A stretch of 9,962 nt of DNA from JBGRQB01 sp041725875. Lineage in GTDB: Bacteria; Bacteroidota; Ignavibacteria; Ignavibacteriales; Melioribacteraceae. The stretch is taken from contig JBGRQB010000153.1 of the NCBI GenBank assembly GCA_041725875.1, positions 1-9,962 of the forward strand. The letters are read 5' to 3'. The notes beneath the pieces were generated by a model. It was not told where the DNA came from and searched no databases. It was given only the letters and a program-made list of their open reading frames with translations. This document shows, in pieces, positions 1 through 6,304 of this stretch. The position numbers and the translations under genes are program-made. Position 1 is the first letter of the stretch. Each line of letters starts with the position of its first letter.

Positions 1-437
1 CATCAGATTATGGTGTTAACTGGAAAGTTGATTCTACAATGACAGATGTAAATTCAATCTCCCAGTTACAAATTACATCAGACAACAGAATTTTTGCCGG
101 ACATTATAAAGGTAAAATTTCCGCAAATAAAATGCTTCTTACATCAATTGATGATAAGATAAATAATATTATTACAGGTTATTCAATAAATCAAAATTAT
201 CCTAATCCGTTTAACCCGACTACAACAATTGAATATATAATTCCGGAAGAATCATTTGTAACTCTTACAGTATATAATGTGTTGGGCAAAAAGGTTGCCA
301 CATTAGTAAACAAGATTCAAAAAAGCGGAAATTATAAAATTAATTTTGATGCTGCTAATCTGGCAAGCGGAGTTTACTTTTATAAAATCAAAGCCGGATC
401 ATACAGCGATACCAAAAGAATGTTATTAATTAAGTAG
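1..437 (+). CDS. C-terminal part of a T9SS-secreted surface protein (5' end outside window)
   Basis: The reading frame is open from base 3, the first complete codon, so this is the 3' end of a longer gene; the ATG at 39 is internal. The first codons encode SDYGVNWKV, an Asp-box (BNR-type) motif often found in beta-propeller proteins, so the missing part may be a propeller. From about base 180 the protein has a type IX secretion sorting domain: YPNPFNP at 201-221, then a beta-rich segment with VYNVLGKKVATLV and the ending SGVYFYKIKAG...KRMLLIK. This family of C-terminal domains directs proteins through the outer membrane T9SS, where they are usually cleaved and anchored or released. The next gene starts 10 nt after the stop, so the two are probably co-transcribed. 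The sorting domain is confident; the cargo's function cannot be read from this fragment. Confidence 0.9.
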   Translation, partial: SDYGVNWKVDSTMTDVNSISQLQITSDNRIFAGHYKGKISANKMLLTSIDDKINNIITGYSINQNYPNPFNPTTTIEYIIPEESFVTLTVYNVLGKKVATLVNKIQKSGNYKINFDAANLASGVYFYKIKAGSYSDTKRMLLIK

Positions 438-447
438 AAGAAATCTG

Positions 448-2658
448 ATGAATAAATTAACAATAATTCTGATATTACTTGTTGCAGTTAAAATAAATGC
501 CGGTATCGAAATAATTGATGCAGTCAAAAAACATTCAACGGCATTTGTAATTGTAACAGATAAAACAACTTTTGAAAATTGTAATCCTGAAATATTAAGT
601 TACAGAGATGCAATTGAAAGTGAAAATATTTCCTGTTTCATTTTAACTGTTGAAAAAGAAAACCCAACGGAAATCAGAAACAGACTTGAAAAATTATACA
701 AAGCTGCCCCTTCAATTGAAGGGGCAGTGTTTGTCGGAGATATTCCTATCCCGATGATAAGAGATGCACAGCATCTTACATCTGCATACAAGAAAGATCA
801 AAGTCGGGGAAATTTTCATCATTCGTCAGTTCCGTCCGACAGATTTTACGAAGACTTTGATTTACAATTTGAGTTTCTTGAAAGAAATACAACACATACA
901 AATTGTTACTACTATTCCTTGTTGCCACAATCGCCACAAAAAATAAAAAAAGAAATTTATTCAGGAAGAATAAAAGCTCCGGTAAATAGTAATGAAAAAT
1001 ATTCTCTGATTAAAAAATATCTTAAAAAAGTTGTTGCTTATAAAAAAGTAAAATCAACTCTAAAAAATATGCTGATGTTTACCGGACACGGTTACATTTC
1101 CGAGTCGCTTACTGCGTGGAGTGATGATTATCTCTATTCTAAAGAACAATATCCAAACCTCTTCAAAAATAAAGGGAAATTCAAAAATTTGTTTGCAAGT
1201 ATGTCAACCAAAATGAAAACTATCATTATGCGTGAGCTTGAAAATCCTGAACTTGATATAGCTCTTTTTAATGCACACGGTGCACCTGACACACAATATT
1301 TAATTGAATATCCGACTCCAATGTCAGCGAAAGCAGAAGTTGAAGATATTAAACTGTTTTTGCGTCACAAATTAAGAAGTGCAAAAAGAAGGAAAAAGGA
1401 TTTAGAGAAAACAAAAAATTACTATATCAAAAATTACGGTGTTCCTGAAAACTGGTTTGACGGAACCTTTTCCGATTCTGTAAAAACAGCGGATTCACTT
1501 CTTGCATATTCGCTTGATCTTTATTCAGAAGATCTCAAAACATTTGATCCGAAAGTGAAATTTATAATGTTCAATCAATGTTTTAACGGCTCATTCCAGA
1601 ACGAAAATTATATTTCCGGCAGATACATTTTTGATAATGGTAATGTGATTTCATCAACTGCAAATAGTGTTAATGTTTTGCAGGATGTTTGGGCGAATAA
1701 GTTTTTAGGTCTGCTCGATCTGGGTGTGTCAGTAGGTCGAAGACATCTTTTCGTTAATTACCTTGAAAATCATATAATTGGTGATCCTACATTTGCATTT
1801 GAATCAGCAGGTAATAAAGAGATTGCCGATGCTATTGTTTCAAAAAGAAATGACAATGAGTTTTGGGAAAAACTAATCTCTCATAATGATCTCCGTATCA
1901 AAGCGCTTTCAATAGAAATGTATTTTCAAACAGGAAATAAATCTTTTACTACTTTGAAAAATATTTATAAAAATGAAAGTTCTGTGCTTGTAAGAAGACA
2001 CTGTTTTTACATCATTGCAAAACATTTCCAAAATGAGTTAAGAAACTTTTTGCCATTGGCAATTGCTGATAACGATTCATACATAAGAAGAGTTGCTTCA
2101 AAGATAATGGGAAAAATGGGAGGAGAAGAATTTATTCCTGCCCTGGTTAAAAATCTTTTTACAGAAGAATGTAAAAGAGTTTCATTTAATTCAAAATCGG
2201 CTCTGACATTATCAGATTCAGTTAAAGCAAAAAAAATATTCTTTGATTACTATAACAATCTGCCTGAGTATTCCAAAGATGAAAAAGTTGAAAAGTACTA
2301 TTCATACATTTTCAAGAAAAATACTAAATGGTTAAGAGAAGATATAATTGAAAAAGTTACAAATAAAGATATCAAATTAAGGAAAAGACTTTTTGCCTGT
2401 CGGACTTTAAGAAACTACAATTTCGTTAATTCCTATCCGGCAGTGAATGACATAATTGACAATAAAGATGTTGAAGAAAAAATTAAAGTCTATCTTGTTG
2501 AAGCTCTTGGATGGTTCTATTATTCAGAGAAAAAAGATTTGATTCTGGAACGTTTGAAGCAGACTTTAATAACTGAAAACTCAGAATTGGTAAAAAAAGA
2601 ACTTCTGAAATCTATCAACAGATTGACTGAAGGTCCGAATGAACCATTTACTCCATAA
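448..2658 (+). CDS. secreted gingipain-like (C25, clan CD) cysteine peptidase with C-terminal HEAT-like region
   Basis: The 736-residue protein starts with a signal peptide (cleavage likely after KINA, residue 18). Residues about 30-455 resemble peptidase family C25: VGDIPIPMI (96-104), VPSDRFYEDFD (128-138), SGRIKAPV (172-179), a hydrophobic strand ending in NAHG (His277-Gly278), another strand ending in NQCFNGSF (Cys378), and IIGDPTFAF near 443-451. The CxNGxF block and the HG motif match the gingipain catalytic dyad, so an active clan CD protease is likely. His and Cys are about 100 residues apart because of a long basic, helical insertion (about 295-345). Residues about 470-730 are alpha-helical and look like HEAT repeats (for example DNDSYIRRVASKIMGKMGG). 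No T9SS sorting domain is present at the C terminus, so the mature protein may stay in the periplasm. PorU, the T9SS sortase, is also C25 but is normally longer and built differently. There is no clear Shine-Dalgarno; the 10-nt gap suggests coupling to the gene upstream. Confidence 0.8.
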   Translation: MNKLTIILILLVAVKINAGIEIIDAVKKHSTAFVIVTDKTTFENCNPEILSYRDAIESENISCFILTVEKENPTEIRNRLEKLYKAAPSIEGAVFVGDIPIPMIRDAQHLTSAYKKDQSRGNFHHSSVPSDRFYEDFDLQFEFLERNTTHTNCYYYSLLPQSPQKIKKEIYSGRIKAPVNSNEKYSLIKKYLKKVVAYKKVKSTLKNMLMFTGHGYISESLTAWSDDYLYSKEQYPNLFKNKGKFKNLFASMSTKMKTIIMRELENPELDIALFNAHGAPDTQYLIEYPTPMSAKAEVEDIKLFLRHKLRSAKRRKKDLEKTKNYYIKNYGVPENWFDGTFSDSVKTADSLLAYSLDLYSEDLKTFDPKVKFIMFNQCFNGSFQNENYISGRYIFDNGNVISSTANSVNVLQDVWANKFLGLLDLGVSVGRRHLFVNYLENHIIGDPTFAFESAGNKEIADAIVSKRNDNEFWEKLISHNDLRIKALSIEMYFQTGNKSFTTLKNIYKNESSVLVRRHCFYIIAKHFQNELRNFLPLAIADNDSYIRRVASKIMGKMGGEEFIPALVKNLFTEECKRVSFNSKSALTLSDSVKAKKIFFDYYNNLPEYSKDEKVEKYYSYIFKKNTKWLREDIIEKVTNKDIKLRKRLFACRTLRNYNFVNSYPAVNDIIDNKDVEEKIKVYLVEALGWFYYSEKKDLILERLKQTLITENSELVKKELLKSINRLTEGPNEPFTP

Positions 2659-2683
2659 ATTTCCGCTTATATAGCGTCTTCAA

Positions 2684-2713
2684 ATTCCGGGAGTAAATTC
2701 CGGATTCCCGAAT
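2684..2713 (+). repeat. imperfect inverted repeat downstream of the peptidase gene
   Basis: ATTCCGGGA and TCCCGAAT can pair with one bulged base around a short loop. It lies between the stop codon and the stronger stem-loop at 2722 and may act with it as a double terminator or protect the 3' end. The pairing is weak, so the role is uncertain. Confidence 0.35.
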
Positions 2714-2721
2714 AGTAAAAT

Positions 2722-2746
2722 AAAATCCCGGCTTGTCCGGGATTTT
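2722..2746 (+). terminator. strong stem-loop, probable intrinsic terminator of the peptidase operon
   Basis: AAAATCCCGG (2722-2731) and CCGGGATTTT (2737-2746) form a perfect 10-bp stem around the 5-nt loop CTTGT. The 3' arm ends in TTTT; the tract is then interrupted by GTGTG. Because the arm is A on the left and T on the right, it could work on both strands. It sits 64 nt after the stop codon and before the promoter candidate of the next gene. Confidence 0.75.
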
Positions 2747-2756
2747 GTGTGAAATT

Positions 2757-2770
2757 CTTATCCTGATAAG
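2757..2770. promoter_or_regulatory. palindrome abutting a -35 element, possible operator
   Basis: CTTATC-CT-GATAAG is an inverted repeat with 6-bp arms and a 2-nt centre. It ends directly before the candidate -35 hexamer at 2771, a position typical of activator or repressor binding. No regulator is identified. Confidence 0.3.
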
Positions 2771-2799
2771 TTGATAAAAAAAACTGTTTAGTTTATCTT
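2771..2799 (+). promoter_or_regulatory. candidate promoter for the small exported protein
   Basis: TTGATA (2771-2776), a 17-nt spacer and TATCTT (2794-2799) resemble housekeeping-sigma hexamers (5/6 and 4/6 matches). The position fits a short leader before the GGAG and ATG at 2825. AT-rich DNA yields such matches by chance, and many Bacteroidota use a different consensus, so this is tentative. Confidence 0.4.
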
Positions 2800-2824
2800 C
2801 TTTTTGAAAAAAAACGGAGATAAA

Positions 2825-3340
2825 ATGAAACTCGAAAAATTTAAGTTATTAGTTTTTATTGTTTGTTCATTGGTGTGTCTGCAAAATATTTTTGCTCAAA
2901 AACACTTTCCTGAAAAATGTGAAGGTATCTGGCAAGGAACAATGTACATGTACAACAGGGGAGTTATAAGAGACAGTGTTGATATTAAGTTTACGGTAAA
3001 AGCCGCAGAAGAAAAAAACAGCTGGATCTGGAAGACTGAATACTTATCAGAAAAAATGGCAATGACAAAAGATTATCTTATAAAGGTAGATAAAGAAACT
3101 CCAAACAGATATATACTTGATGAAAAAAACAATATTGAATTATATGATTATCTTTTTGGAAATAAACTCTATTCTGTTTTTGAGACTCAAAACATTTTAC
3201 TTACTGCAACTTACGAACTTGCCGGAGAGAATTTAATTTTTGAAGTTACTTCGGGAAGAAAAATTAAAAGTGATCAAAAGGAAGTTATAAATTACTCGGT
3301 TCTAAATGTACAGAGGGTAGTACTTACAAAAGCTCATTAA
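2825..3340 (+). CDS. exported protein of unknown function, possible lipocalin-like barrel
   Basis: The ATG at 2825 is chosen because GGAG (2816-2819) lies 5 nt upstream and the protein then begins directly with a signal peptide (basic start, hydrophobic core, cleavage after NIFA, leaving Gln). A TTG at 2804 in the same frame would add seven residues before it and place GGAG inside the gene, so it is less likely. The mature part of about 147 residues starts with CEGIWQGTMYMY and continues as alternating hydrophobic and polar stretches, which suggests an antiparallel beta barrel like those of small lipocalin-like or DUF proteins. No catalytic motif is visible and I do not recognise the family. 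It appears to be a single-gene unit, flanked by a candidate promoter upstream and a weak stem-loop downstream. The gene is certain; the fold is inference. Confidence 0.8.
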   Translation: MKLEKFKLLVFIVCSLVCLQNIFAQKHFPEKCEGIWQGTMYMYNRGVIRDSVDIKFTVKAAEEKNSWIWKTEYLSEKMAMTKDYLIKVDKETPNRYILDEKNNIELYDYLFGNKLYSVFETQNILLTATYELAGENLIFEVTSGRKIKSDQKEVINYSVLNVQRVVLTKAH

Positions 3341-3364
3341 GCAAATTCTTTTAAATTAGATATA

Positions 3365-3396
3365 AAATCATGACGTTAGTCGGGATTTTTATTTTT
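3365..3396 (+). terminator. weak candidate terminator
   Basis: AAATCATGAC (3365-3374) and GTCGGGATTT (3379-3388) pair with one mismatch and one G-T wobble around loop GTTA, and the 3' arm runs into a T-rich tract (to 3396). It lies 24 nt after the stop at 3340. The imperfect stem makes it weaker than the other two terminators. Confidence 0.5.
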
Positions 3397-3432
3397 AAAT
3401 AATCATTAATTGATAACGGGTATAAAAAATCC

Positions 3433-3461
3433 TTGAAAATATATTCCGCGGAGCTTATATT
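3433..3461 (+). promoter_or_regulatory. candidate promoter of the DUF2147-DoxX-Rieske-like operon
   Basis: TTGAAA (3433-3438), a 17-nt spacer and TATATT (3456-3461) fit a housekeeping-type promoter with good spacing. The leader would be about 45 nt and contains AGGAG (3503-3507), 6 nt before the ATG at 3514. It sits downstream of the weak terminator of the previous gene, as expected for an independent unit. Confidence 0.45.
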
Positions 3462-3513
3462 GCGACTACAATAAACGACTCACAAATTTCCCGGTTTAAT
3501 TCAGGAGAAAATA

Positions 3514-3942
3514 ATGAAACCTGTAGCAATCATAATATTCGGAATACTAATTAATTTTCTATTCGCTCAAGATGTAACAGGAAAATGGAAAACAATAGAC
3601 CACGAAACAGGAGAAGCTAAATCAATTGTTGAGATTTACAAAAAAGATGGCAAAATCTACGGAAAGATAGTTGAGGTTCTGAATAAAGAAAACCCGGAAA
3701 AACTTATCTGTGATGAATGTCCGGAGCCCTGGAAAAATCAGCCGATAGTCGGATTAGTTATCATCAATGGTTTTGAGGATGATGGTGACGGAGAATGGGC
3801 AGGCGATGATGCGTTGTTCAGTCCAAAGAAAAAGGAAGTATATGACGGAAAACTCTGGCGTGAAGGGGATGTTTTGTTTGTAAGAGGATACCTTGGATGG
3901 TTTCACGCAACTCAGGAATGGCAAAAAGTAAAAGAAAAATAG
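3514..3942 (+). CDS. exported DUF2147 family protein
   Basis: The protein has 142 residues, with a signal peptide cleaved likely after FLFA (residue 18) and a mature N terminus of Gln. The mature part follows the DUF2147 pattern: GKWKTIDHETGEAKSIVEIY (23-42), DGKIYGKIVEVLN (45-57), a CDEC pair (Cys66, Cys69), QPIVGLVIINGF (76-87) and the ending VLFVRGYLGWFHATQEWQKV. The usual glycine-rich GGxIlDPxxGkxY segment is degenerate here, reading WAGDDALFSPKKKEVYDGK. DUF2147 proteins are small periplasmic beta-rich proteins with no established biochemical role. The two cysteines could form a disulfide or bind metal, which is inference. A good AGGAG ribosome binding site decides the start. It is the first gene of a tight operon; the DoxX-like gene starts 10 nt after its stop. 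Confidence 0.88.
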   Translation: MKPVAIIIFGILINFLFAQDVTGKWKTIDHETGEAKSIVEIYKKDGKIYGKIVEVLNKENPEKLICDECPEPWKNQPIVGLVIINGFEDDGDGEWAGDDALFSPKKKEVYDGKLWREGDVLFVRGYLGWFHATQEWQKVKEK

Positions 3943-3952
3943 AGGGGGTTTT

Positions 3953-4306
3953 ATGTATGATATATCACTTTACGGATTAATTATCTTTTATGGTCTTATC
4001 GGAATGACCCATTTTCTAAACCCGAAGTTTTATGATAATATAGTTCCAAAATTTTTACCAAATCCCAGAATGATAACTTATATCTCGGGAGTTGCAGAAA
4101 TTTTAATTGCCGTCGGGTTTCTTTTTCAGGAAACCAGATCACTTACAGCCATTGTGTTAATGATATTTCTTGTAGCTGTTTTTCCGGCAAATATCGTCCA
4201 AATTTATCAGTGGGCTGAAAAATTCAAAATTTCGGTAGCTTTTCTCTGGATATTAAGACTCCCGGTTCAGATTGCAGCAATTTATTGGGCATATATATTT
4301 GTATAA
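3953..4306 (+). CDS. DoxX-like four-helix membrane protein
   Basis: This 117-residue hydrophobic protein has four predicted membrane helices at about 4-22, 42-58, 64-84 and 93-115. It matches the DoxX-like family pattern: GLIGMTHFLNPKFY (14-27), an IVPKFLP loop (30-36), SGVAEILIAVGFLF (45-58), VFPANIVQIYQW (76-87) and RLPVQ (102-106). Relatives are small inner membrane proteins; some DoxX members are linked to thiol or sulfur redox chemistry and quinones, but most, including this subtype, have no proven function. AGAGGGGG lies just upstream of the ATG and gives a strong ribosome binding site. It sits between the DUF2147 gene (10 nt) and the Rieske-like gene (17 nt), so all three are probably made from one transcript. 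Confidence 0.85.
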   Translation: MYDISLYGLIIFYGLIGMTHFLNPKFYDNIVPKFLPNPRMITYISGVAEILIAVGFLFQETRSLTAIVLMIFLVAVFPANIVQIYQWAEKFKISVAFLWILRLPVQIAAIYWAYIFV

Positions 4307-4323
4307 CTAACAAACGAGAGAAT

Positions 4324-4746
4324 ATGCAAAACGAAAAAATTAAAATTACGAGTCCTGTTAAATCAATTTTTACTTATGTAAATCAGGCTCCGGTTCTTAC
4401 GGAAGATAAATATGAAATTCAGGGAAATCTGCTTGTTGTTGATCTTGCCAATGCTGATTTGCTTGCAAGTGCAGGTGATTCTGTTTTAATTGAAAACGAT
4501 ATGCTGGAAAAGAAGATATTGGTTGCCAGAACATCTTCCTCCGAATTTTCAGTTATTGCCGGATATTGTACCCACAGAAACAAAGCTCTTAAATATGATC
4601 CTTATCAAAATAACTTTTGTTGCTCTTCACTCGGAAATACCCGCTTCGATCCGGAGGGGAACCCAAGTGGTTTTCTGACAAAAAAATCTGTTAAATCCTA
4701 CGATTACGAAATAGCAAATAACTCACTTATTATAAATCTGTATTAA
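4324..4746 (+). CDS. Rieske-fold protein with an incomplete [2Fe-2S] ligand set
   Basis: The chosen ATG at 4324 gives 140 residues; GAGAG at 4316-4320 lies just upstream. An in-frame ATG at 4285 would overlap the DoxX-like gene and add 13 unrelated residues. Residues about 34-140 match the cytosolic Rieske ferredoxin layout: NLLVVDLANADLL, ILVART, YCTHRN with the first ligand pair Cys82 and His84, then a second box NNFCCSSLGNTRFD, and a final beta strand SLIINLY. In a normal Rieske box the second pair is Cys-x-x-His-Gly. Here Cys100 is followed by S-S-L103-G104, so His is replaced by Leu, and one residue appears inserted before F108. Leu103 is codon CTC (4630-4632), one base from the His codon CAC. 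No signal peptide or membrane helix is seen. It may not hold a normal cluster. It is the last gene of the operon, followed by a strong terminator. Confidence 0.78.
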   Translation: MQNEKIKITSPVKSIFTYVNQAPVLTEDKYEIQGNLLVVDLANADLLASAGDSVLIENDMLEKKILVARTSSSEFSVIAGYCTHRNKALKYDPYQNNFCCSSLGNTRFDPEGNPSGFLTKKSVKSYDYEIANNSLIINLY

Positions 4747-4779
4747 AAGTGGTTGGTTCAGATCCATTCTTTGTGAAGC

Positions 4780-4809
4780 AGAATCCTGATTTTATCAGGA
4801 TTCTTTTTT
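4780..4809 (+). terminator. intrinsic terminator of the three-gene operon
   Basis: AGAATCCTGAT (4780-4790) pairs perfectly with ATCAGGATTCT (4794-4804) around a TTT loop, or as 10 bp with a 5-nt loop. The stem runs directly into TTTTTT (4804-4809). It lies 33 nt after the stop codon of the Rieske-like gene and is the best terminator in the window. Confidence 0.88.
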
Positions 4810-4913
4810 CTCAAAATCTTTGTAGAATAACTGTTTCTCTGGAAATTAAAGTGCCAGCTTAAAAAACGGGACGATTAAAACGCAGTTTTTCACTCTATTG
4901 GAACTATTTCTGA

Positions 4914-4931
4914 GCCTGTCGATGTTCAGGC
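4914..4931. repeat. short inverted repeat before the DJ-1 gene
   Basis: GCCTG (4914-4918) and CAGGC (4927-4931) flank the 8-nt loop TCGATGTT. It is more GC-rich than its surroundings and lies in the leader region of the next gene. It could be a small regulatory hairpin or the remnant of a dispersed intergenic repeat; neither can be decided from one copy. Confidence 0.3.
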
Positions 4932-4962
4932 AAGATTTTGTACAATATAATTTGGAGATTAA

Positions 4963-6267
4963 ATGCGTTTATTAAAAAAGAATAAAATCGGATTCATTTT
5001 AACTCCCGGATTCAGAGCAGCAGATGTTGTAGGATTGTATCCTATTCTTGGAGGTGCAATCAGAAATAAAGTGTTTCTTGTCGCGGAAAAGGAAACCTGC
5101 ATTCTGGGAAGATCAAACTTTCAGGTGTGTGCCGATACAAATTTTGAAAATTGTCCTAAACTGGATGTGCTTGTTGTGGGAGAATCTCTCGATTCATCCT
5201 ATGATAATTCTAAGTTAACAGATTTTGTAAAAAGAAAAGCACGGGAAGCAAAGTATGTTATCGGAATTTCCAACGGAGTAACTTTGCTGGCAAAAGCCGG
5301 ATTGTTAAAAGGAAAAAGAGCAACTTCAGATAGATCAAATTTGGAAAAGATGAGAGAGTTTGGAGCAATTCCGGTTAACGAAAATAAACCCGTTGTTGAC
5401 GGAAAATTTTATACTTCCGGTCCTTCAACAGGAGCAATAGAATCAGCCTTTAAGGTTTTTAGTGAAATCTCGGGGGAGAAAATTGCACGTTTGTGGGAAC
5501 TGACTCAGGAGTATAATCCGCATAAGCGATTTTCTTCGGTTCCTTACAGCAAAGAGATTGTTGAAAAACTTGTAGAAAAAAAGAAATCTCTTAAAATAGC
5601 AGTTTTGAGTCCTCCTCATATGTTTGTTCCCGATGCAATGGGAGCCGTTGATGTATTAGGATCTATCCCCGGAGCCGAAGTTCATTATGTATGGAAAAAG
5701 AAAGGAAAGGCAAATGGTTTGCTTAGTCCCTCAATTTATTCCGATACAGCATTTGAAGAATGTCCTCAGATGGATATTATTATAGTTGGAGCTGTACAGC
5801 CGGGAGTAAGCGCTGATGAGGAAACTATCAGGTTTCTTAAAAAGCAGGAAAAGAATGCAACTGCAATTTTAGGTATTTGTGCAGGCGTTTTTGTTATAGG
5901 TGGAGCAGGCTTGCTCAAGGGAAAAAATGCTGCTTCCAATTTTCATATGACAAACCTGGTTTCTTGTGTTGGAGCAACGCCGAGCAGAAAAGAGGTGGAA
6001 ATTGACGGAAAAATATTTACTGCCGGGCCCATAATCGGTTCTTATGAAGCTGCTCTTATTGTTGTATCAAACATTTACGGAAAAGAAGTTGCAGCGTGGA
6101 TTGAAAATGAAATTCTGGAATATAGTCCAAATCCTGTTTTTGGAGTCGGGTCACCGGAACTTGCAGGGAAAATGCTGGTCGCGCTAAGTAAGTTATTTAT
6201 TATACCGGGAAATCCGATTTACAGACGAGCAGCTAAATCTGGTTATAAAAAATCACAAAAGATGTAG
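4963..6267 (+). CDS. tandem DJ-1/PfpI domain protein, related to isonitrile hydratase-type members
   Basis: The 434-residue protein contains two DJ-1/PfpI domains, about twice the length of a single-domain member. Domain 1 (about 8-190) has TPGFRAADVVGLYPIL with Asp21, the elbow GISNGV (Ser103), AGLLKGKRATSD and TSGPSTGAIESA. Domain 2 (about 210-400) has PDAMGAVDVL with Asp224, the elbow GICAGV (Cys306), AGLLKGKNAASNFHM and TAGPIIGSYEAA. The second half therefore keeps the nucleophilic cysteine, while the first has serine at that position (codon TCC against TGT). Both halves end with a matching helix and a YNPHKRF or YSPNPVF segment, as in the isonitrile hydratase/GlxA-like branch. A link to those activities is inference; hydrolase, glyoxalase-like or stress roles are all possible. 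No signal peptide is present, so it is cytosolic. GGAG (4954-4957) lies 5 nt before the ATG. It is convergent with an AraC-family gene. Confidence 0.88.
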   Translation: MRLLKKNKIGFILTPGFRAADVVGLYPILGGAIRNKVFLVAEKETCILGRSNFQVCADTNFENCPKLDVLVVGESLDSSYDNSKLTDFVKRKAREAKYVIGISNGVTLLAKAGLLKGKRATSDRSNLEKMREFGAIPVNENKPVVDGKFYTSGPSTGAIESAFKVFSEISGEKIARLWELTQEYNPHKRFSSVPYSKEIVEKLVEKKKSLKIAVLSPPHMFVPDAMGAVDVLGSIPGAEVHYVWKKKGKANGLLSPSIYSDTAFEECPQMDIIIVGAVQPGVSADEETIRFLKKQEKNATAILGICAGVFVIGGAGLLKGKNAASNFHMTNLVSCVGATPSRKEVEIDGKIFTAGPIIGSYEAALIVVSNIYGKEVAAWIENEILEYSPNPVFGVGSPELAGKMLVALSKLFIIPGNPIYRRAAKSGYKKSQKM

Positions 6268-6280
6268 AGATAAAATAAAT

Positions 6281-6302
6281 TGGCCGAAAATGTTTTCGGT
6301 CA
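6281..6302. terminator. shared hairpin between convergent genes
   Basis: GGCCGAAAA (6282-6290) pairs with TTTTCGGTC (6293-6301), with one G-T wobble and a very short loop; T6281 and A6302 extend it. It occupies the 37-nt gap between the stop codons of the DJ-1 gene and the AraC gene, where a bidirectional terminator is expected. The T tract after it is poor on either strand. Confidence 0.6.
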
Positions 6303-6304
6303 GT

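Noticed and set aside
600..791. 63-codon open frame on the minus strand
   Set aside because: It lies entirely antisense to the C25-like peptidase gene, which has clear family motifs.
764..946. 60-codon open frame on the plus strand
   Set aside because: It is out of frame inside the peptidase gene and has no motif.
4285..4323. Earlier in-frame ATG for the Rieske-like gene
   Set aside because: It overlaps the end of the DoxX-like gene and adds residues unrelated to the Rieske fold; the ATG at 4324 is preceded by GAGAG.
4490..4678. 62-codon open frame on the plus strand
   Set aside because: It is out of frame within the Rieske-like gene, whose own frame carries the CTH box.
4946..4951. TATAAT upstream of the DJ-1 gene as a -10 element
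   Set aside because: It would start transcription at or beyond the GGAG ribosome binding site, and no acceptable -35 lies 16-18 nt upstream.
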